The translations under genes were made by a program, and so were the position numbers. The notes under the pieces are model-generated. The model ran no database searches, was not told the DNA's origin, and worked only from the letters and a program-made list of their open reading frames with translations. Positions 24,204-38,400 of a DNA stretch of 64,000 nt are shown piece after piece; the stretch's first letter is position 1, and each line of letters opens with the position of its first letter. Location: positions 16,817,638 through 16,881,637 of the forward strand of contig OZ059900.1 of assembly GCA_964057225.1 (NCBI GenBank). The letters are read 5' to 3'. Source of the stretch: Auanema rhodensis. Its lineage: Eukaryota > Nematoda > Chromadorea > Rhabditida > Rhabditidae.

Positions 24204-24885
24204 TTTACAGCGAAATTTCGAAAAACTGGTTTTCCAGCATAATAAAATATTTCTCATGGAAAAACTGTGTTTTTGTATTCTTCTAGTGTTCAGCATGTGA
24301 AATGCTTCATTTTAGTGTGTAACACGCTGAAATTCGTTGCATTTGACGACTCATATGAACAAAAATCGATTTAATCAATATTAGCCATAAGGGGCGTGCC
24401 CTCAGAATATGCTAATTTCCTTAATTTTCTAACCCCTGTTTTTTTGTCGTGAAAGTGGAACTAGACGTTGTACGAACAATTTTGAGCTAGGTTTCATTGA
24501 CATTGCATGAGTTTGAACACATGAAATCGTAAGTCAAAACCTTGTTTACAGCGAAATTTCCAAAAACTGGTTTTCCAGCATAATAAAATATTTCTCATGG
24601 AAAAACTGTGTTTTTGTATTCTTCTAGTGTTCAGCATGTGAAATGCTTCATTTTAGTGTGTAACACGCTGAAATTCGTTGCATTTGACGACTCATATGAA
24701 CAAAAATCGATTTAATCAATATTAGCCATAAGGGGCGTGCCCTCAGAATATGCTAATTTCCTTAATTTTCTAACCCCTGTTTTTTTGTCGTGAAAGTGGA
24801 ACTAGACGTTGTACGAACAATTTTGAGCTAGGTTTCATTGACATTGCATGAGTTTGAACACATGAAATCGTAAGTCAAAACCTTG
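24204..24885 (+). repeat. Pair of 341-bp monomers with CATGGAAAAACTG (copy 1)
   Basis: Both monomers read CATGGAAAAACTG where the standard is CATGGGAAATACTG, a 1-bp shortening plus substitutions. The first carries G17, the second C17, and both have C78/G97/G115. Two adjacent monomers with the same rare change suggest spread by conversion or exchange between neighbours. Confidence 0.9.
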
Positions 24886-25911
24886 TTTACAGCGAAATTT
24901 CCAAAAACTGGTTTTCCAGCATAATAAAATATTTCTCATGGGAAATACTGTGTTTTTGTATTTTTCTAGTGTTCAGCATGTAAAATGCTTCATTTTAGTA
25001 TGTAACACGCTGAAATTCGTTGCATTTGACGACTCATATGAACAAAAATCGATTTAATCAATATTAGCCATAAGGGGCGTGCCCTCAGAATATGCTAATT
25101 TCCTTAATTTTCTAACCCTTGTTTTTTTGTCGTGAAAGTGGAACTAGACGTTGTACAAACAATTTTGAGCTAGGTTTCATTGACATTGCATGAGTTTGAA
25201 CACATGAAATCGTAAGTCAAAACCTTGTTTACAGCGAAATTTCCAAAAACTGGTTTTCCAGCATGATAAAATATTTCTCATGGGAAATACTGTGTTTTTG
25301 TATTTTTCTAGTGTTCAGCATGTAAAATGCTTCATTTTAGTATGTAACACGCTGAAATTCGTTGCATTTGACGACTCATATGAACAAAAATCGATTTAAT
25401 CAATATTAGCCATAAGGGGCGTGCCCTCAGAATATGCTAATTTCCTTAATTTTCTAACCCCTGTTTTTTTGTCGTGAAAGTGGAACTAGACGTTGTACGA
25501 ACAATTTTGAGCTAGGTTTCATTGACATTGCATGAGTTTGAACACATGAAATCGTAAGTCAAAACCTTGTTTACAGCGAAATTTCCAAAAACTGGTTTTC
25601 CAGCATAATAAAATATTTCTCATGGGAAATACTGTGTTTTTGTATTTTTCTAGTGTTCAGCATGTGAAATGCTTCATTTTAGTATGTAACACGCTGAAAT
25701 TCGTTGCATTTGACGACTCATATGAACAAAAATCGATTTAATCAATATTAGCCATAAGGGGCGTGCCCTCAGAATATGCTAATTTCCTTAATTTTCTAAC
25801 CCTTGTTTTTTTGTCGTGAAAGTGGAACTAGACGTTGTACGAACAATTTTGAGCTAGGTTTCATTGACATTGCATGAGTTTGAACACATGAAATCGTAAG
25901 TCAAAACCTTG

Positions 25912-26252
25912 TTTACAGCGAAATTTCGAAAAACTGGTTTTCCAGCATAATAAAATATTTCTCATAGGAAATACTGTGTTTTGTATTCTTCTAGTGTTCA
26001 GCATGTGAAATGCTTCATTTTAGTGTGTAACACGCTGAAATTCGTTGCATTTGACGACTCATATGAACAAAAATCGATTTAATCAATATTAGCCATAAGG
26101 GGCGTGCCCTCAGAATATGCTAATTTCCTTAATTTTCTAACCCCTGTTTTTTTGTCGTGAAAGTGGAACTAGACGTTGTACGAACAATTTTGAGCTAGGT
26201 TTCATTGACATTGCATGAGTTTGAACACATGAAATCGTAAGTCAAAACCTTG
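25912..26252 (+). repeat. 341-bp monomer with CATAGGAAAT and a shortened T run
   Basis: This G17/C78/G97/G115 monomer reads CATAGG and CTGTGTTTTGTA, one T shorter than usual. The same form recurs at 30697 in copy 1 and at 54973 and 58049 in copy 2. Confidence 0.9.
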
Positions 26253-27278
26253 TTTACAGCGAAATTTCCAAAAACTGGTTTTCCAGCATAATAAAATATT
26301 TCTCATGGGAAATACTGTGTTTTTGTATTTTTCTAGTGTTCAGCATGTAAAATGCTTCATTTTAGTATGTAACACGCTGAAATTCGTTGCATTTGACGAC
26401 TCATATGAACAAAAATCGATTTAATCAATATTAGCCATAAGGGGCGTGCCCTCAGAATATGCTAATTTCCTTAATTTTCTAACCCTTGTTTTTTTGTCGT
26501 GAAAGTGGAACTAGACGTTGTACAAACAATTTTGAGCTAGGTTTCATTGACATTGCATGAGTTTGAACACATGAAATCGTAAGTCAAAACCTTGTTTACA
26601 GCGAAATTTCCAAAAACTGGTTTTCCAGCATGATAAAATATTTCTCATGGGAAATACTGTGTTTTTGTATTTTTCTAGTGTTCAGCATGTAAAATGCTTC
26701 ATTTTAGTATGTAACACGCTGAAATTCGTTGCATTTGACGACTCATATGAACAAAAATCGATTTAATCAATATTAGCCATAAGGGGCGTGCCCTCAGAAT
26801 ATGCTAATTTCCTTAATTTTCTAACCCTTGTTTTTTTGTCGTGAAAGTGGAACTAGACGTTGTACAAACAATTTTGAGCTAGGTTTCATTGACATTGCAT
26901 GAGTTTGAACACATGAAATCGTAAGTCAAAACCTTGTTTACAGCGAAATTTCCAAAAACTGGTTTTCCAGCATGATAAAATATTTCTCATGGGAAATACT
27001 GTGTTTTTGTATTTTTCTAGTGTTCAGCATGTAAAATGCTTCATTTTAGTATGTAACACGCTGAAATTCGTTGCATTTGACGACTCATATGAACAAAAAT
27101 CGATTTAATCAATATTAGCCATAAGGGGCGTGCCCTCAGAATATGCTAATTTCCTTAATTTTCTAACCCTTGTTTTTTTGTCGTGAAAGTGGAACTAGAC
27201 GTTGTACGAACAATTTTGAGCTAGGTTTCATTGACATTGCATGAGTTTGAACACATGAAATCGTAAGTCAAAACCTTG

Positions 27279-27619
27279 TTTACAGCGAAATTTCGAAAAA
27301 CTGGTTTTCCAGCATAATAAAATATTTCTCATGGAAAAACTGTGTTTTTGTATTCTTCTAGTGTTCAGCATGTGAAATGCTTCATTTTAGTGTGTAACAC
27401 GCTGAAATTCGTTGCATTTGACGACTCATATGAACAAAAATCGATTTAATCAATATCAGCCATAAGGGGCGTGCCCTCAGAATATGCTAATTTCCTTAAT
27501 TTTCTAACCCCTGTTTTTTTGTCGTGAAAGTGGAACTAGACGTTGTACGAACAATTTTGAGCTAGGTTTCATTGACATTGCATGAGTTTGAACACATGAA
27601 ATCGTAAGTCAAAACCTTG
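27279..27619 (+). repeat. 341-bp monomer with ATATCAGCC marker
   Basis: This G17 monomer has the CATGGAAAAACTG form and a T to C change giving ATATCAGCC. It recurs only at 29330 and 56340, which makes it a good tracer for the 6-mer duplication. Confidence 0.9.
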
Positions 27620-29329
27620 TTTACAGCGAAATTTCCAAAAACTGGTTTTCCAGCATAATAAAATATTTCTCATGGGAAATACTGTGTTTTTGTATTTTTC
27701 TAGTGTTCAGCATGTAAAATGCTTCATTTTAGTATGTAACACGCTGAAATTCGTTGCATTTGACGACTCATATGAACAAAAATCGATTTAATCAATATTA
27801 GCCATAAGGGGCGTGCCCTCAGAATATGCTAATTTCCTTAATTTTCTAACCCTTGTTTTTTTGTCGTGAAAGTGGAACTAGACGTTGTACAAACAATTTT
27901 GAGCTAGGTTTCATTGACATTGCATGAGTTTGAACACATGAAATCGTAAGTCAAAACCTTGTTTACAGCGAAATTTCCAAAAACTGGTTTTCCAGCATGA
28001 TAAAATATTTCTCATGGGAAATACTGTGTTTTTGTATTTTTCTAGTGTTCAGCATGTAAAATGCTTCATTTTAGTATGTAACACGCTGAAATTCGTTGCA
28101 TTTGACGACTCATATGAACAAAAATCGATTTAATCAATATTAGCCATAAGGGGCGTGCCCTCAGAATATGCTAATTTCCTTAATTTTCTAACCCCTGTTT
28201 TTTTGTCGTGAAAGTGGAACTAGACGTTGTACGAACAATTTTGAGCTAGGTTTCATTGACATTGCATGAGTTTGAACACATGAAATCGTAAGTCAAAACC
28301 TTGTTTACAGCGAAATTTCCAAAAACTGGTTTTCCAGCATAATAAAATATTTCTCATGGGAAATACTGTGTTTTTGTATTTTTCTAGTGTTCAGCATGTA
28401 AAATGCTTCATTTTAGTATGTAACACGCTGAAATTCGTTGCATTTGACGACTCATATGAACAAAAATCGATTTAATCAATATTAGCCATAAGGGGCGTGC
28501 CCTCAGAATATGCTAATTTCCTTAATTTTCTAACCCTTGTTTTTTTGTCGTGAAAGTGGAACTAGACGTTGTACAAACAATTTTGAGCTAGGTTTCATTG
28601 ACATTGCATGAGTTTGAACACATGAAATCGTAAGTCAAAACCTTGTTTACAGCGAAATTTCCAAAAACTGGTTTTCCAGCATGATAAAATATTTCTCATG
28701 GGAAATACTGTGTTTTTGTATTTTTCTAGTGTTCAGCATGTAAAATGCTTCATTTTAGTATGTAACACGCTGAAATTCGTTGCATTTGACGACTCATATG
28801 AACAAAAATCGATTTAATCAATATTAGCCATAAGGGGCGTGCCCTCAGAATATGCTAATTTCCTTAATTTTCTAACCCTTGTTTTTTTGTCGTGAAAGTG
28901 GAACTAGACGTTGTACAAACAATTTTGAGCTAGGTTTCATTGACATTGCATGAGTTTGAACACATGAAATCGTAAGTCAAAACCTTGTTTACAGCGAAAT
29001 TTCCAAAAACTGGTTTTCCAGCATGATAAAATATTTCTCATGGGAAATACTGTGTTTTTGTATTTTTCTAGTGTTCAGCATGTAAAATGCTTCATTTTAG
29101 TATGTAACACGCTGAAATTCGTTGCATTTGACGACTCATATGAACAAAAATCGATTTAATCAATATTAGCCATAAGGGGCGTGCCCTCAGAATATGCTAA
29201 TTTCCTTAATTTTCTAACCCTTGTTTTTTTGTCGTGAAAGTGGAACTAGACGTTGTACGAACAATTTTGAGCTAGGTTTCATTGACATTGCATGAGTTTG
29301 AACACATGAAATCGTAAGTCAAAACCTTG

Positions 29330-29670
29330 TTTACAGCGAAATTTCGAAAAACTGGTTTTCCAGCATAATAAAATATTTCTCATGGAAAAACTGTGTTTTT
29401 GTATTCTTCTAGTGTTCAGCATGTGAAATGCTTCATTTTAGTGTGTAACACGCTGAAATTCGTTGCATTTGACGACTCATATGAACAAAAATCGATTTAA
29501 TCAATATCAGCCATAAGGGGCGTGCCCTCAGAATATGCTAATTTCCTTAATTTTCTAACCCCTGTTTTTTTGTCGTGAAAGTGGAACTAGACGTTGTACG
29601 AACAATTTTGAGCTAGGTTTCATTGACATTGCATGAGTTTGAACACATGAAATCGTAAGTCAAAACCTTG
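29330..29670 (+). repeat. 341-bp monomer with ATATCAGCC marker, second unit
   Basis: This monomer is the same as 27279-27619, 2,051 bp downstream, inside the second unit of the 6-mer duplication. Confidence 0.9.
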
Positions 29671-30696
29671 TTTACAGCGAAATTTCCAAAAACTGGTTTT
29701 CCAGCATAATAAAATATTTCTCATGGGAAATACTGTGTTTTTGTATTTTTCTAGTGTTCAGCATGTAAAATGCTTCATTTTAGTATGTAACACGCTGAAA
29801 TTCGTTGCATTTGACGACTCATATGAACAAAAATCGATTTAATCAATATTAGCCATAAGGGGCGTGCCCTCAGAATATGCTAATTTCCTTAATTTTCTAA
29901 CCCTTGTTTTTTTGTCGTGAAAGTGGAACTAGACGTTGTACAAACAATTTTGAGCTAGGTTTCATTGACATTGCATGAGTTTGAACACATGAAATCGTAA
30001 GTCAAAACCTTGTTTACAGCGAAATTTCCAAAAACTGGTTTTCCAGCATGATAAAATATTTCTCATGGGAAATACTGTGTTTTTGTATTTTTCTAGTGTT
30101 CAGCATGTAAAATGCTTCATTTTAGTATGTAACACGCTGAAATTCGTTGCATTTGACGACTCATATGAACAAAAATCGATTTAATCAATATTAGCCATAA
30201 GGGGCGTGCCCTCAGAATATGCTAATTTCCTTAATTTTCTAACCCCTGTTTTTTTGTCGTGAAAGTGGAACTAGACGTTGTACGAACAATTTTGAGCTAG
30301 GTTTCATTGACATTGCATGAGTTTGAACACATGAAATCGTAAGTCAAAACCTTGTTTACAGCGAAATTTCCAAAAACTGGTTTTCCAGCATAATAAAATA
30401 TTTCTCATGGGAAATACTGTGTTTTTGTATTTTTCTAGTGTTCAGCATGTAAAATGCTTCATTTTAGTATGTAACACGCTGAAATTCGTTGCATTTGACG
30501 ACTCATATGAACAAAAATCGATTTAATCAATATTAGCCATAAGGGGCGTGCCCTCAGAATATGCTAATTTCCTTAATTTTCTAACCCTTGTTTTTTTGTC
30601 GTGAAAGTGGAACTAGACGTTGTACGAACAATTTTGAGCTAGGTTTCATTGACATTGCATGAGTTTGAACACATGAAATCGTAAGTCAAAACCTTG

Positions 30697-31037
30697 TTTA
30701 CAGCGAAATTTCGAAAAACTGGTTTTCCAGCATAATAAAATATTTCTCATAGGAAATACTGTGTTTTGTATTCTTCTAGTGTTCAGCATGTGAAATGCTT
30801 CATTTTAGTGTGTAACACGCTGAAATTCGTTGCATTTGACGACTCATATGAACAAAAATCGATTTAATCAATATTAGCCATAAGGGGCGTGCCCTCAGAA
30901 TATGCTAATTTCCTTAATTTTCTAACCCCTGTTTTTTTGTCGTGAAAGTGGAACTAGACGTTGTACGAACAATTTTGAGCTAGGTTTCATTGACATTGCA
31001 TGAGTTTGAACACATGAAATCGTAAGTCAAAACCTTG
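30697..31037 (+). repeat. 341-bp monomer with CATAGGAAAT, copy 1 second occurrence
   Basis: The form is the same as 25912-26252. Its counterpart in copy 2 is 58049-58389. It marks the return to a common order after the rearranged 6-mer site. Confidence 0.9.
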
Positions 31038-34000
31038 TTTACAGCGAAATTTCCAAAAACTGGTTTTCCAGCATAATAAAATATTTCTCATGGGAAATAC
31101 TGTGTTTTTGTATTTTTCTAGTGTTCAGCATGTAAAATGCTTCATTTTAGTATGTAACACGCTGAAATTCGTTGCATTTGACGACTCATATGAACAAAAA
31201 TCGATTTAATCAATATTAGCCATAAGGGGCGTGCCCTCAGAATATGCTAATTTCCTTAATTTTCTAACCCTTGTTTTTTTGTCGTGAAAGTGGAACTAGA
31301 CGTTGTACAAACAATTTTGAGCTAGGTTTCATTGACATTGCATGAGTTTGAACACATGAAATCGTAAGTCAAAACCTTGTTTACAGCGAAATTTCCAAAA
31401 ACTGGTTTTCCAGCATGATAAAATATTTCTCATGGGAAATACTGTGTTTTTGTATTTTTCTAGTGTTCAGCATGTAAAATGCTTCATTTTAGTATGTAAC
31501 ACGCTGAAATTCGTTGCATTTGACGACTCATATGAACAAAAATCGATTTAATCAATATTAGCCATAAGGGGCGTGCCCTCAGAATATGCTAATTTCTTTA
31601 ATTTTCTAACCCCTGTTTTTTTGTCGTGAAAGTGGAACTAGACGTTGTACGAACAATTTTGAGCTAGGTTTCATTGACATTGCATGAGTTTGAACACATG
31701 AAATCGTAAGTCAAAACCTTGTTTACAGCGAAATTTCCAAAAACTGGTTTTCCAGCATAATAAAATATTTCTCATGGGAAATACTGTGTTTTTGTATTCT
31801 TCTAGTGTTCAGCATGTAAAATGCTTCATTTTAGTATGTAACACGCTGAAATTCGTTGCATTTGACGACTCATATGAACAAAAATCGATTTAATCAATAT
31901 TAGCCATAAGGGGCGTGCCCTCAGAATATGCTAATTTCCTTAATTTTCTAACCCCTGTTTTTTTGTCGTGAAAGTGGAACTAGACGTTGTACGAACAATT
32001 TTGAGCTAGGTTTCATTGACATTGCATGAGTTTGAACACATGAAATCGTAAGTCAAAACCTTGTTTACAGCGAAATTTCCACAAACTGGTTTTCCAGCAT
32101 GATAAAATATTTCTCATGGGAAATACTGTGTTTTTGTATTCTTCTAGTGTTCAGCATGTAAAATGCTTCATTTTAGTATGTAACACGCTGAAATTCGTTG
32201 CATTTGACGACTCATATGAACAAAAATCGATTTAATCAATATTAGCCATAAGGGGCGTGCCCTCAGAATATGCTAATTTCCTTAATTTTCTAACCCCTGT
32301 TTTTTTGTCGTGAAAGTGGAACTAGACGTTGTACGAACAATTTTGAGCTAGGTTTCATTGACATTGCATGAGTTTGAACACATGAAATCGTAAGTCAAAA
32401 CCTTGTTTACAGCGAAATTTCCAAAAACTGGTTTTCCAGCATAATAAAATATTTCTCATGGGAAATACTGTGTTTTTGTATTTTTCTAGTGTTCAGCATG
32501 TAAAATGCTTCATTTTAGTATGTAACACGCTGAAATTCGTTGCATTTGACGACTCATATGAACAAAAATCGATTTAATCAATATTAGCCATAAGGGGCGT
32601 GCCCTCAGAATATGCTAATTTCCTTAATTTTCTAACCCCTGTTTTTTTGTCGTGAAAGTGGAACTAGACGTTGTACGAACAATTTTGAGCTAGGTTTCAT
32701 TGACATTGCATGAGTTTGAACACATGAAATCGTAAGTCAAAACCTTGTTTACAGCGAAATTTCCAAAAACTGGTTTTCCAGCATAATAAAATATTTCTCA
32801 TGGGAAATACTGTGTTTTTGTATTTTTCTAGTGTTCAGCATGTAAAATGCTTCATTTTAGTATGTAACACGCTGAAATTCGTTGCATTTGACGACTCATA
32901 TGAACAAAAATCGATTTAATCAATATTAGCCATAAGGGGCGTGCCCTCAGAATATGCTAATTTCCTTAATTTTCTAACCCCTGTTTTTTTGTCGTGAAAG
33001 TGGAACTAGACGTTGTACGAACAATTTTGAGCTAGGTTTCATTGACATTGCATGAGTTTGAACACATGAAATCGTAAGTCAAAACCTTGTTTACAGCGAA
33101 ATTTCCAAAAACTGGTTTTCCAGCATAATAAAATATTTCTCATGGGAAATACTGTGTTTTTGTATTCTTCTAGTGTTCAGCATGTGAAATGCTTCATTTT
33201 AGTGTGTAACACGCTGAAATTCGTTGCATTTGACGACTCATATGAACAAAAATCGATTTAATCAATATTAGCCATAAGGGGCGTGCCCTCAGAATATGCT
33301 AATTTCCTTAATTTTCTAACCCCTGTTTTTTTGTCGTGAAAGTGGAACTAGACGTTGTACGAACAATTTTGAGCTAGGTTTCATTGACATTGCATGAGTT
33401 TGAACACATGAAATCGTAAGTCAAAACCTTGTTTACAGCGAAATTTCCACAAACTGGTTTTCCAGCATAATAAAATATTTCTCATGGGAAATACTGTGTT
33501 TTTGTATTCTTCTAGTGTTCAGCATGTAAAATGCTTCATTTTAGTATGTAACACGCTGAAATTCGTTGCATTTGACGACTCATATGAACAAAAATCGATT
33601 TAATCAATATTAGCCATAAGGGGCGTGCCCTCAGAATATGCTAATTTCCTTAATTTTCTAACCCCTGTTTTTTTGTCGTGAAAGTGGAACTAGACGTTGT
33701 ACGAACAATTTTGAGCTAGGTTTCATTGACATTGCATGAGTTTGAACACATGAAATCGTAAGTCAAAACCTTGTTTACAGCGAAATTTCCAAAAACTGGT
33801 TTTCCAGCATAATAAAACATTTCTCATGGGAAATACTGTGTTTTTGTATTTTTCTAGTGTTCAGCATGTAAAATGCTTCATTTTAGTATGTAACACGCTG
33901 AAATTCGTTGCATTTGACGACTCATATGAACAAAAATCGATTTAATCAATATTAGCCATAAGGGGCGTGCCCTCAGAATATGCTAATTTCCTTAATTTTC

Positions 34001-34799
34001 TAACCCTTGTTTTTTTGTCGTGAAAGTGGAACTAGACGTTGTACGAACAATTTTGAGCTAGGTTTCATTGACATTGCATGAGTTTGAACACATGAAATCG
34101 TAAGTCAAAACCTTGTTTACAGCGAAATTTCGAAAAACTGGTTTTCCAGCATAATAAAATATTTCTCATGGGAAATACTGTGTTTTTGTATTCTTCTAGT
34201 GTTCAGCATGTGAAATGCTTCATTTTAGTGTGTAACACGCTGAAATTCGTTGCATTTGACGACTCATATGAACAAAAATCGATTTAATCAATATTAGCCA
34301 TAAGGGGCGTGCCCTCAGAATATGCTAATTTCCTTAATTTTCTAACCCCTGTTTTTTTGTCGTGAAAGTGGAACTAGACGTTGTACGAACAATTTTGAGC
34401 TAGGTTTCATTGACATTGCATGAGTTTGAACACATGAAATCGTAAGTCAAAACCTTGTTTACAGCGAAATTTCCAAAAACTGGTTTTCCAGCATAATAAA
34501 ATATTTCTCATGGGAAATACTGTGTTTTTGTATTCTTCTAGTGTTCAGCATGTGAAATGCTTCATTTTAGTGTGTAACACGCTGAAATTCGTTGCATTTG
34601 ACGACTCATATGAACAAAAATCGATTTAATCAATATTAGCCATAAGGGGCGTGCCCTCAGAATATGCTAATTTCCTTAATTTTCTAACCCCTGTTTTTTT
34701 GTCGTGAAAGTGGAACTAGACGTTGTACGAACAATTTTGAGCTAGGTTTCATTGACATTGCATGAGTTTGAACACATGAAATCGTAAGTCAAAACCTTG

Positions 34800-35480
34800 T
34801 TTACAGCGAAATTTCCACAAACTGGTTTTCCAGCATAATAAAATATTTCTCATGGGAAATACTGTGTTTTTGTATTCTTCTAGTGTTCAGCATGTAAAAT
34901 GCTTCATTTTAGTATGTAACACGCTGAAATTCGTTGCATTTGACGACTCATATGAACAAAAATCGATTTAATCAATATTAGCCATAAGAGGCGTGCCCTC
35001 AGAATATGCTAATTTCCTTAATTTTCTAACCCCTGTTTTTTTGTCGTGAAAGTGGAACTAGACGTTGTAGGAACAATTTTGAGCTAGGTTTCATTGACAT
35101 TGCATGAGTTTGAACACATGAAATCGTAAGTCAAAAACTTGTTTACAGCGAAATTTCCAAAAACTGGTTTTCCAGCATAATAAAATATTTCTCATGGGAA
35201 ATACTGTGTTTTTGTATTTTTCTAGTGTTCAGCATGTGAAATGCTTCATTGTATGTAACACGCTGAAATTCGTTGCATTTGACGACTCATATGAACAAAA
35301 ATCGATTTAATCAATATTAGCCATAAGGGGCGTGCCCTCAGAATATGCTAATTTCCTTAATTTTCTAACCCCTGTTTTTTTGTCGTGAAAGTGGAACTAG
35401 ACGTTGTACGAACAATTTTGAGCTAGGTTTCATTGACATTGCATGAGTTTGAACACATGAAATCGTAAGTCAAAACCTTG
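34800..35480 (+). repeat. HOR marker pair, second occurrence
   Basis: The barcode and the 3-bp deletion are the same as at 4447-5127, 30,353 bp downstream. It differs from the first occurrence by A at 35137 (AAAAACTTG instead of AAAACCTTG). Confidence 0.93.
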
Positions 35481-38400
35481 TTTACAGCGAAATTTCCAAA
35501 AACTGGTTTTCCAGCATAATAAAACATTTCTCATGGGAAATACTGTGTTTTTGTATTTTTCTAGTGTTCAGCATGTAAAATGCTTCATTTTAGTATGTAA
35601 CACGCTGAAATTCGTTGCATTTGACGACTCATATGAACAAAAATCGATTTAATCAATATTAGCCATAAGGGGCGTGCCCTCAGAATATGCTAATTTCCTT
35701 AATTTTCTAACCCTTGTTTTTTTGTCGTGAAAGTGGAACTAGACGTTGTACGAACAATTTTGAGCTAGGTTTCATTGACATTGCATGAGTTTGAACACAT
35801 GAAATCGTAAGTCAAAACCTTGTTTACAGCGAAATTTCGAAAAACTGGTTTTCCAGCATAATAAAATATTTCTCATGGGAAATACTGTGTTTTTGTATTC
35901 TTCTAGTGTTCAGCATGTGAAATGCTTCATTTTAGTGTGTAACACGCTGAAATTCGTTGCATTTGACGACTCATATGAACAAAAATCGATTTAATCAATA
36001 TTAGCCATAAGGGGCGTGCCCTCAGAATATGCTAATTTCCTTAATTTTCTAACCCCTGTTTTTTTGTCGTGAAAGTGGAACTAGACGTTGTACGAACAAT
36101 TTTGAGCTAGGTTTCATTGACATTGCATGAGTTTGAACACATGAAATCGTAAGTCAAAACCTTGTTTACAGCGAAATTTCCAAAAACTGGTTTTCCAGCA
36201 TAATAAAATATTTCTCATGGGAAATACTGTGTTTTTGTATTTTTCTAGTGTTCAGCATGTAAAATGCTTCATTTTAGTATGTAACACGCTGAAATTCGTT
36301 GCACTTGACGACTCATATGAACAAAAATCGATTTAATCAATATTAGCCATAAGGGGCGTGCCCTCAGAATATGCTAATTTCCTTAATTTTCTAACCCTTG
36401 TTTTTTTGTCGTGAAAGTGGAACTAGACGTTGTACAAACAATTTTGAGCTAGGTTTCATTGACATTGCATGAGTTTGAACACATGAAATCGTAAGTCAAA
36501 ACCTTGTTTACAGCGAAATTTCCAAAAACTGGTTTTCCAGCATGATAAAATATTTCTCATGGGAAATACTGTGTTTTTGTATTTTTCTAGTGTTCAGCAT
36601 GTAAAATGCTTCATTTTAGTATGTAACACGCTGAAATTCGTTGCATTTGACGACTCATATGAACAAAAATCGATTTAATCAATATTAGCCATAAGGGGCG
36701 TGCCCTCAGAATATGCTAATTTCCTTAATTTTCTAACCCCTGTTTTTTTGTCGTGAAAGTGGAACTAGACGTTGTACGAACAATTTTGAGCTAGGTTTCA
36801 TTGACATTGCATGAGTTTGAACACATGAAATCGTAAGTCAAAACCTTGTTTACAGCGAAATTTCCACAAACTGGTTTTCCAGCATAATAAAATATTTCTC
36901 ATGGGAAATACTGTGTTTTTGTATTCTTCTAGTGTTCAGCATGTAAAATGCTTCATTTTAGTATGTAACACGCTGAAATTCGTTGCATTTGACGACTCAT
37001 ATGAACAAAAATCGATTTAATCAATATTAGCCATAAGGGGCGTGCCCTCAGAATATGCTAATTTCCTTAATTTTCTAACCCCTGTTTTTTTGTCGTGAAA
37101 GTGGAACTAGACGTTGTACGAACAATTTTGAGCTAGGTTTCATTGACATTGCATGAGTTTGAACACATGAAATCGTAAGTCAAAACCTTGTTTACAGCGA
37201 AATTTCCAAAAACTGGTTTTCCAGCATAATAAAATATTTATCATGGGAAATACTGTGTTTTTGTATTTTTCTAGTGTTCAGCATGTAAAATGCTTCATTT
37301 TAGTATGTAACACGCTGAAATTCGTTGCATTTGACGACTCATATGAACAAAAATCGATTTAATCAATATTAGCCATAAGGGGCGTGCCCTCAGAATATGC
37401 TAATTTCCTTAATTTTCTAACCCTTGTTTTTTTGTCGTGAAAGTGGAACTAGACGTTGTACGAACAATTTTGAGCTAGGTTTCATTGACATTGCATGAGT
37501 TTGAACACATGAAATCGTAAGTCAAAACCTTGTTTACAGCGAAATTTCCACAAACTGGTTTTCCAGCATAATAAAATATTTCTCATGGGAAATACTGTGT
37601 TTTTGTATTCTTCTAGTGTTCAGCATGTGAAATGCTTCATTTTAGTGTGTAACACGCTGAAATTCGTTGCATTTGACGACTCATATGAACAAAAATCGAT
37701 TTAATCAATATTAGCCATAAGGGGCGTGCCCTCAGAATATGCTAATTTCCTTAATTTTCTAACCCCTGTTTTTTTGTCGTGAAAGTGGAACTAGACGTTG
37801 TACAAACAATTTTGAGCTAGGTTTCATTGACATTGCATGAGTTTGAACACATGAAATCGTAAGTCAAAACCTTGTTTACAGCGAAATTTCCAAAAACTGG
37901 TTTTCCAGCATAATAAAATATTTCTCATGGGAAATACTGTGTTTTTGTATTTTTCTAGTGTTCAGCATGTAAAATGCTTCATTTTAGTATGTAACACGCT
38001 GAAATTCGTTGCATTTGACGACTCATATGAACAAAAATCGATTTAATCAATATTAGCCATAAGGGGCGTGCCCTCAGAATATGCTAATTTCCTTAATTTT
38101 CTAACCCTTGTTTTTTTGTCGTGAAAGTGGAACTAGACGTTGTACAAACAATTTTGAGCTAGGTTTCATTGACATTGCATGAGTTTGAACACATGAAATC
38201 GTAAGTCAAAACCTTGTTTACAGCGAAATTTCCAAAAACTGGTTTTCCAGCATGATAAAATATTTCTCATGGGAAATACTGTGTTTTTGTATTTTTCTAG
38301 TGTTCAGCATGTAAAATGCTTCATTTTAGTATGTAACACGCTGAAATTCGTTGCATTTGACGACTCATATGAACAAAAATCGATTTAATCAATATTAGCC

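Larger units (their letters stand above)
26253..30354 (+). repeat. Tandem duplication of a 6-monomer block (copy 1)
   Basis: Units 26253-28303 and 28304-30354 are 2,051 bp each, five monomers of 342 bp plus one of 341 bp. The order in both is (A38,T234,A272), (G38,T234,A272), (G38,T234,G272), (G17, CATGGAAAAACTG, ATATCAGCC), (A38,T234,A272), (G38,C234,G272). The rare ATATCAGCC change occurs in both units. Copy 2 has that marker monomer once (56340), so the duplication is private to copy 1 or was lost from copy 2. Confidence 0.9.
4447..34799 (+). repeat. Higher-order repeat copy 1, 89 monomers, 30,353 bp
   Basis: The copy runs from one occurrence of the AAGAGG/GTAGGAAC monomer (4447) to the next (34800). 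Its length equals 89 x 342 minus 85, explained exactly by one 339-bp, one 266-bp and six 341-bp monomers. Single-monomer markers recur in copy 2 at consistent spacing: GCACTTGACG (5951 and 36304) and TTATCATGGG (6887 and 37240) are both 30,353 apart. Offsets shift to 28,719 and then 29,061 as whole monomers are lost or gained. Compared with copy 2 it has extra blocks at 8890-10181, 12234-12575, 18390-20099 and a 6-monomer duplication at 26253-30354. The boundary chosen is a convenience: any phase of the HOR would serve. Confidence 0.9.
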
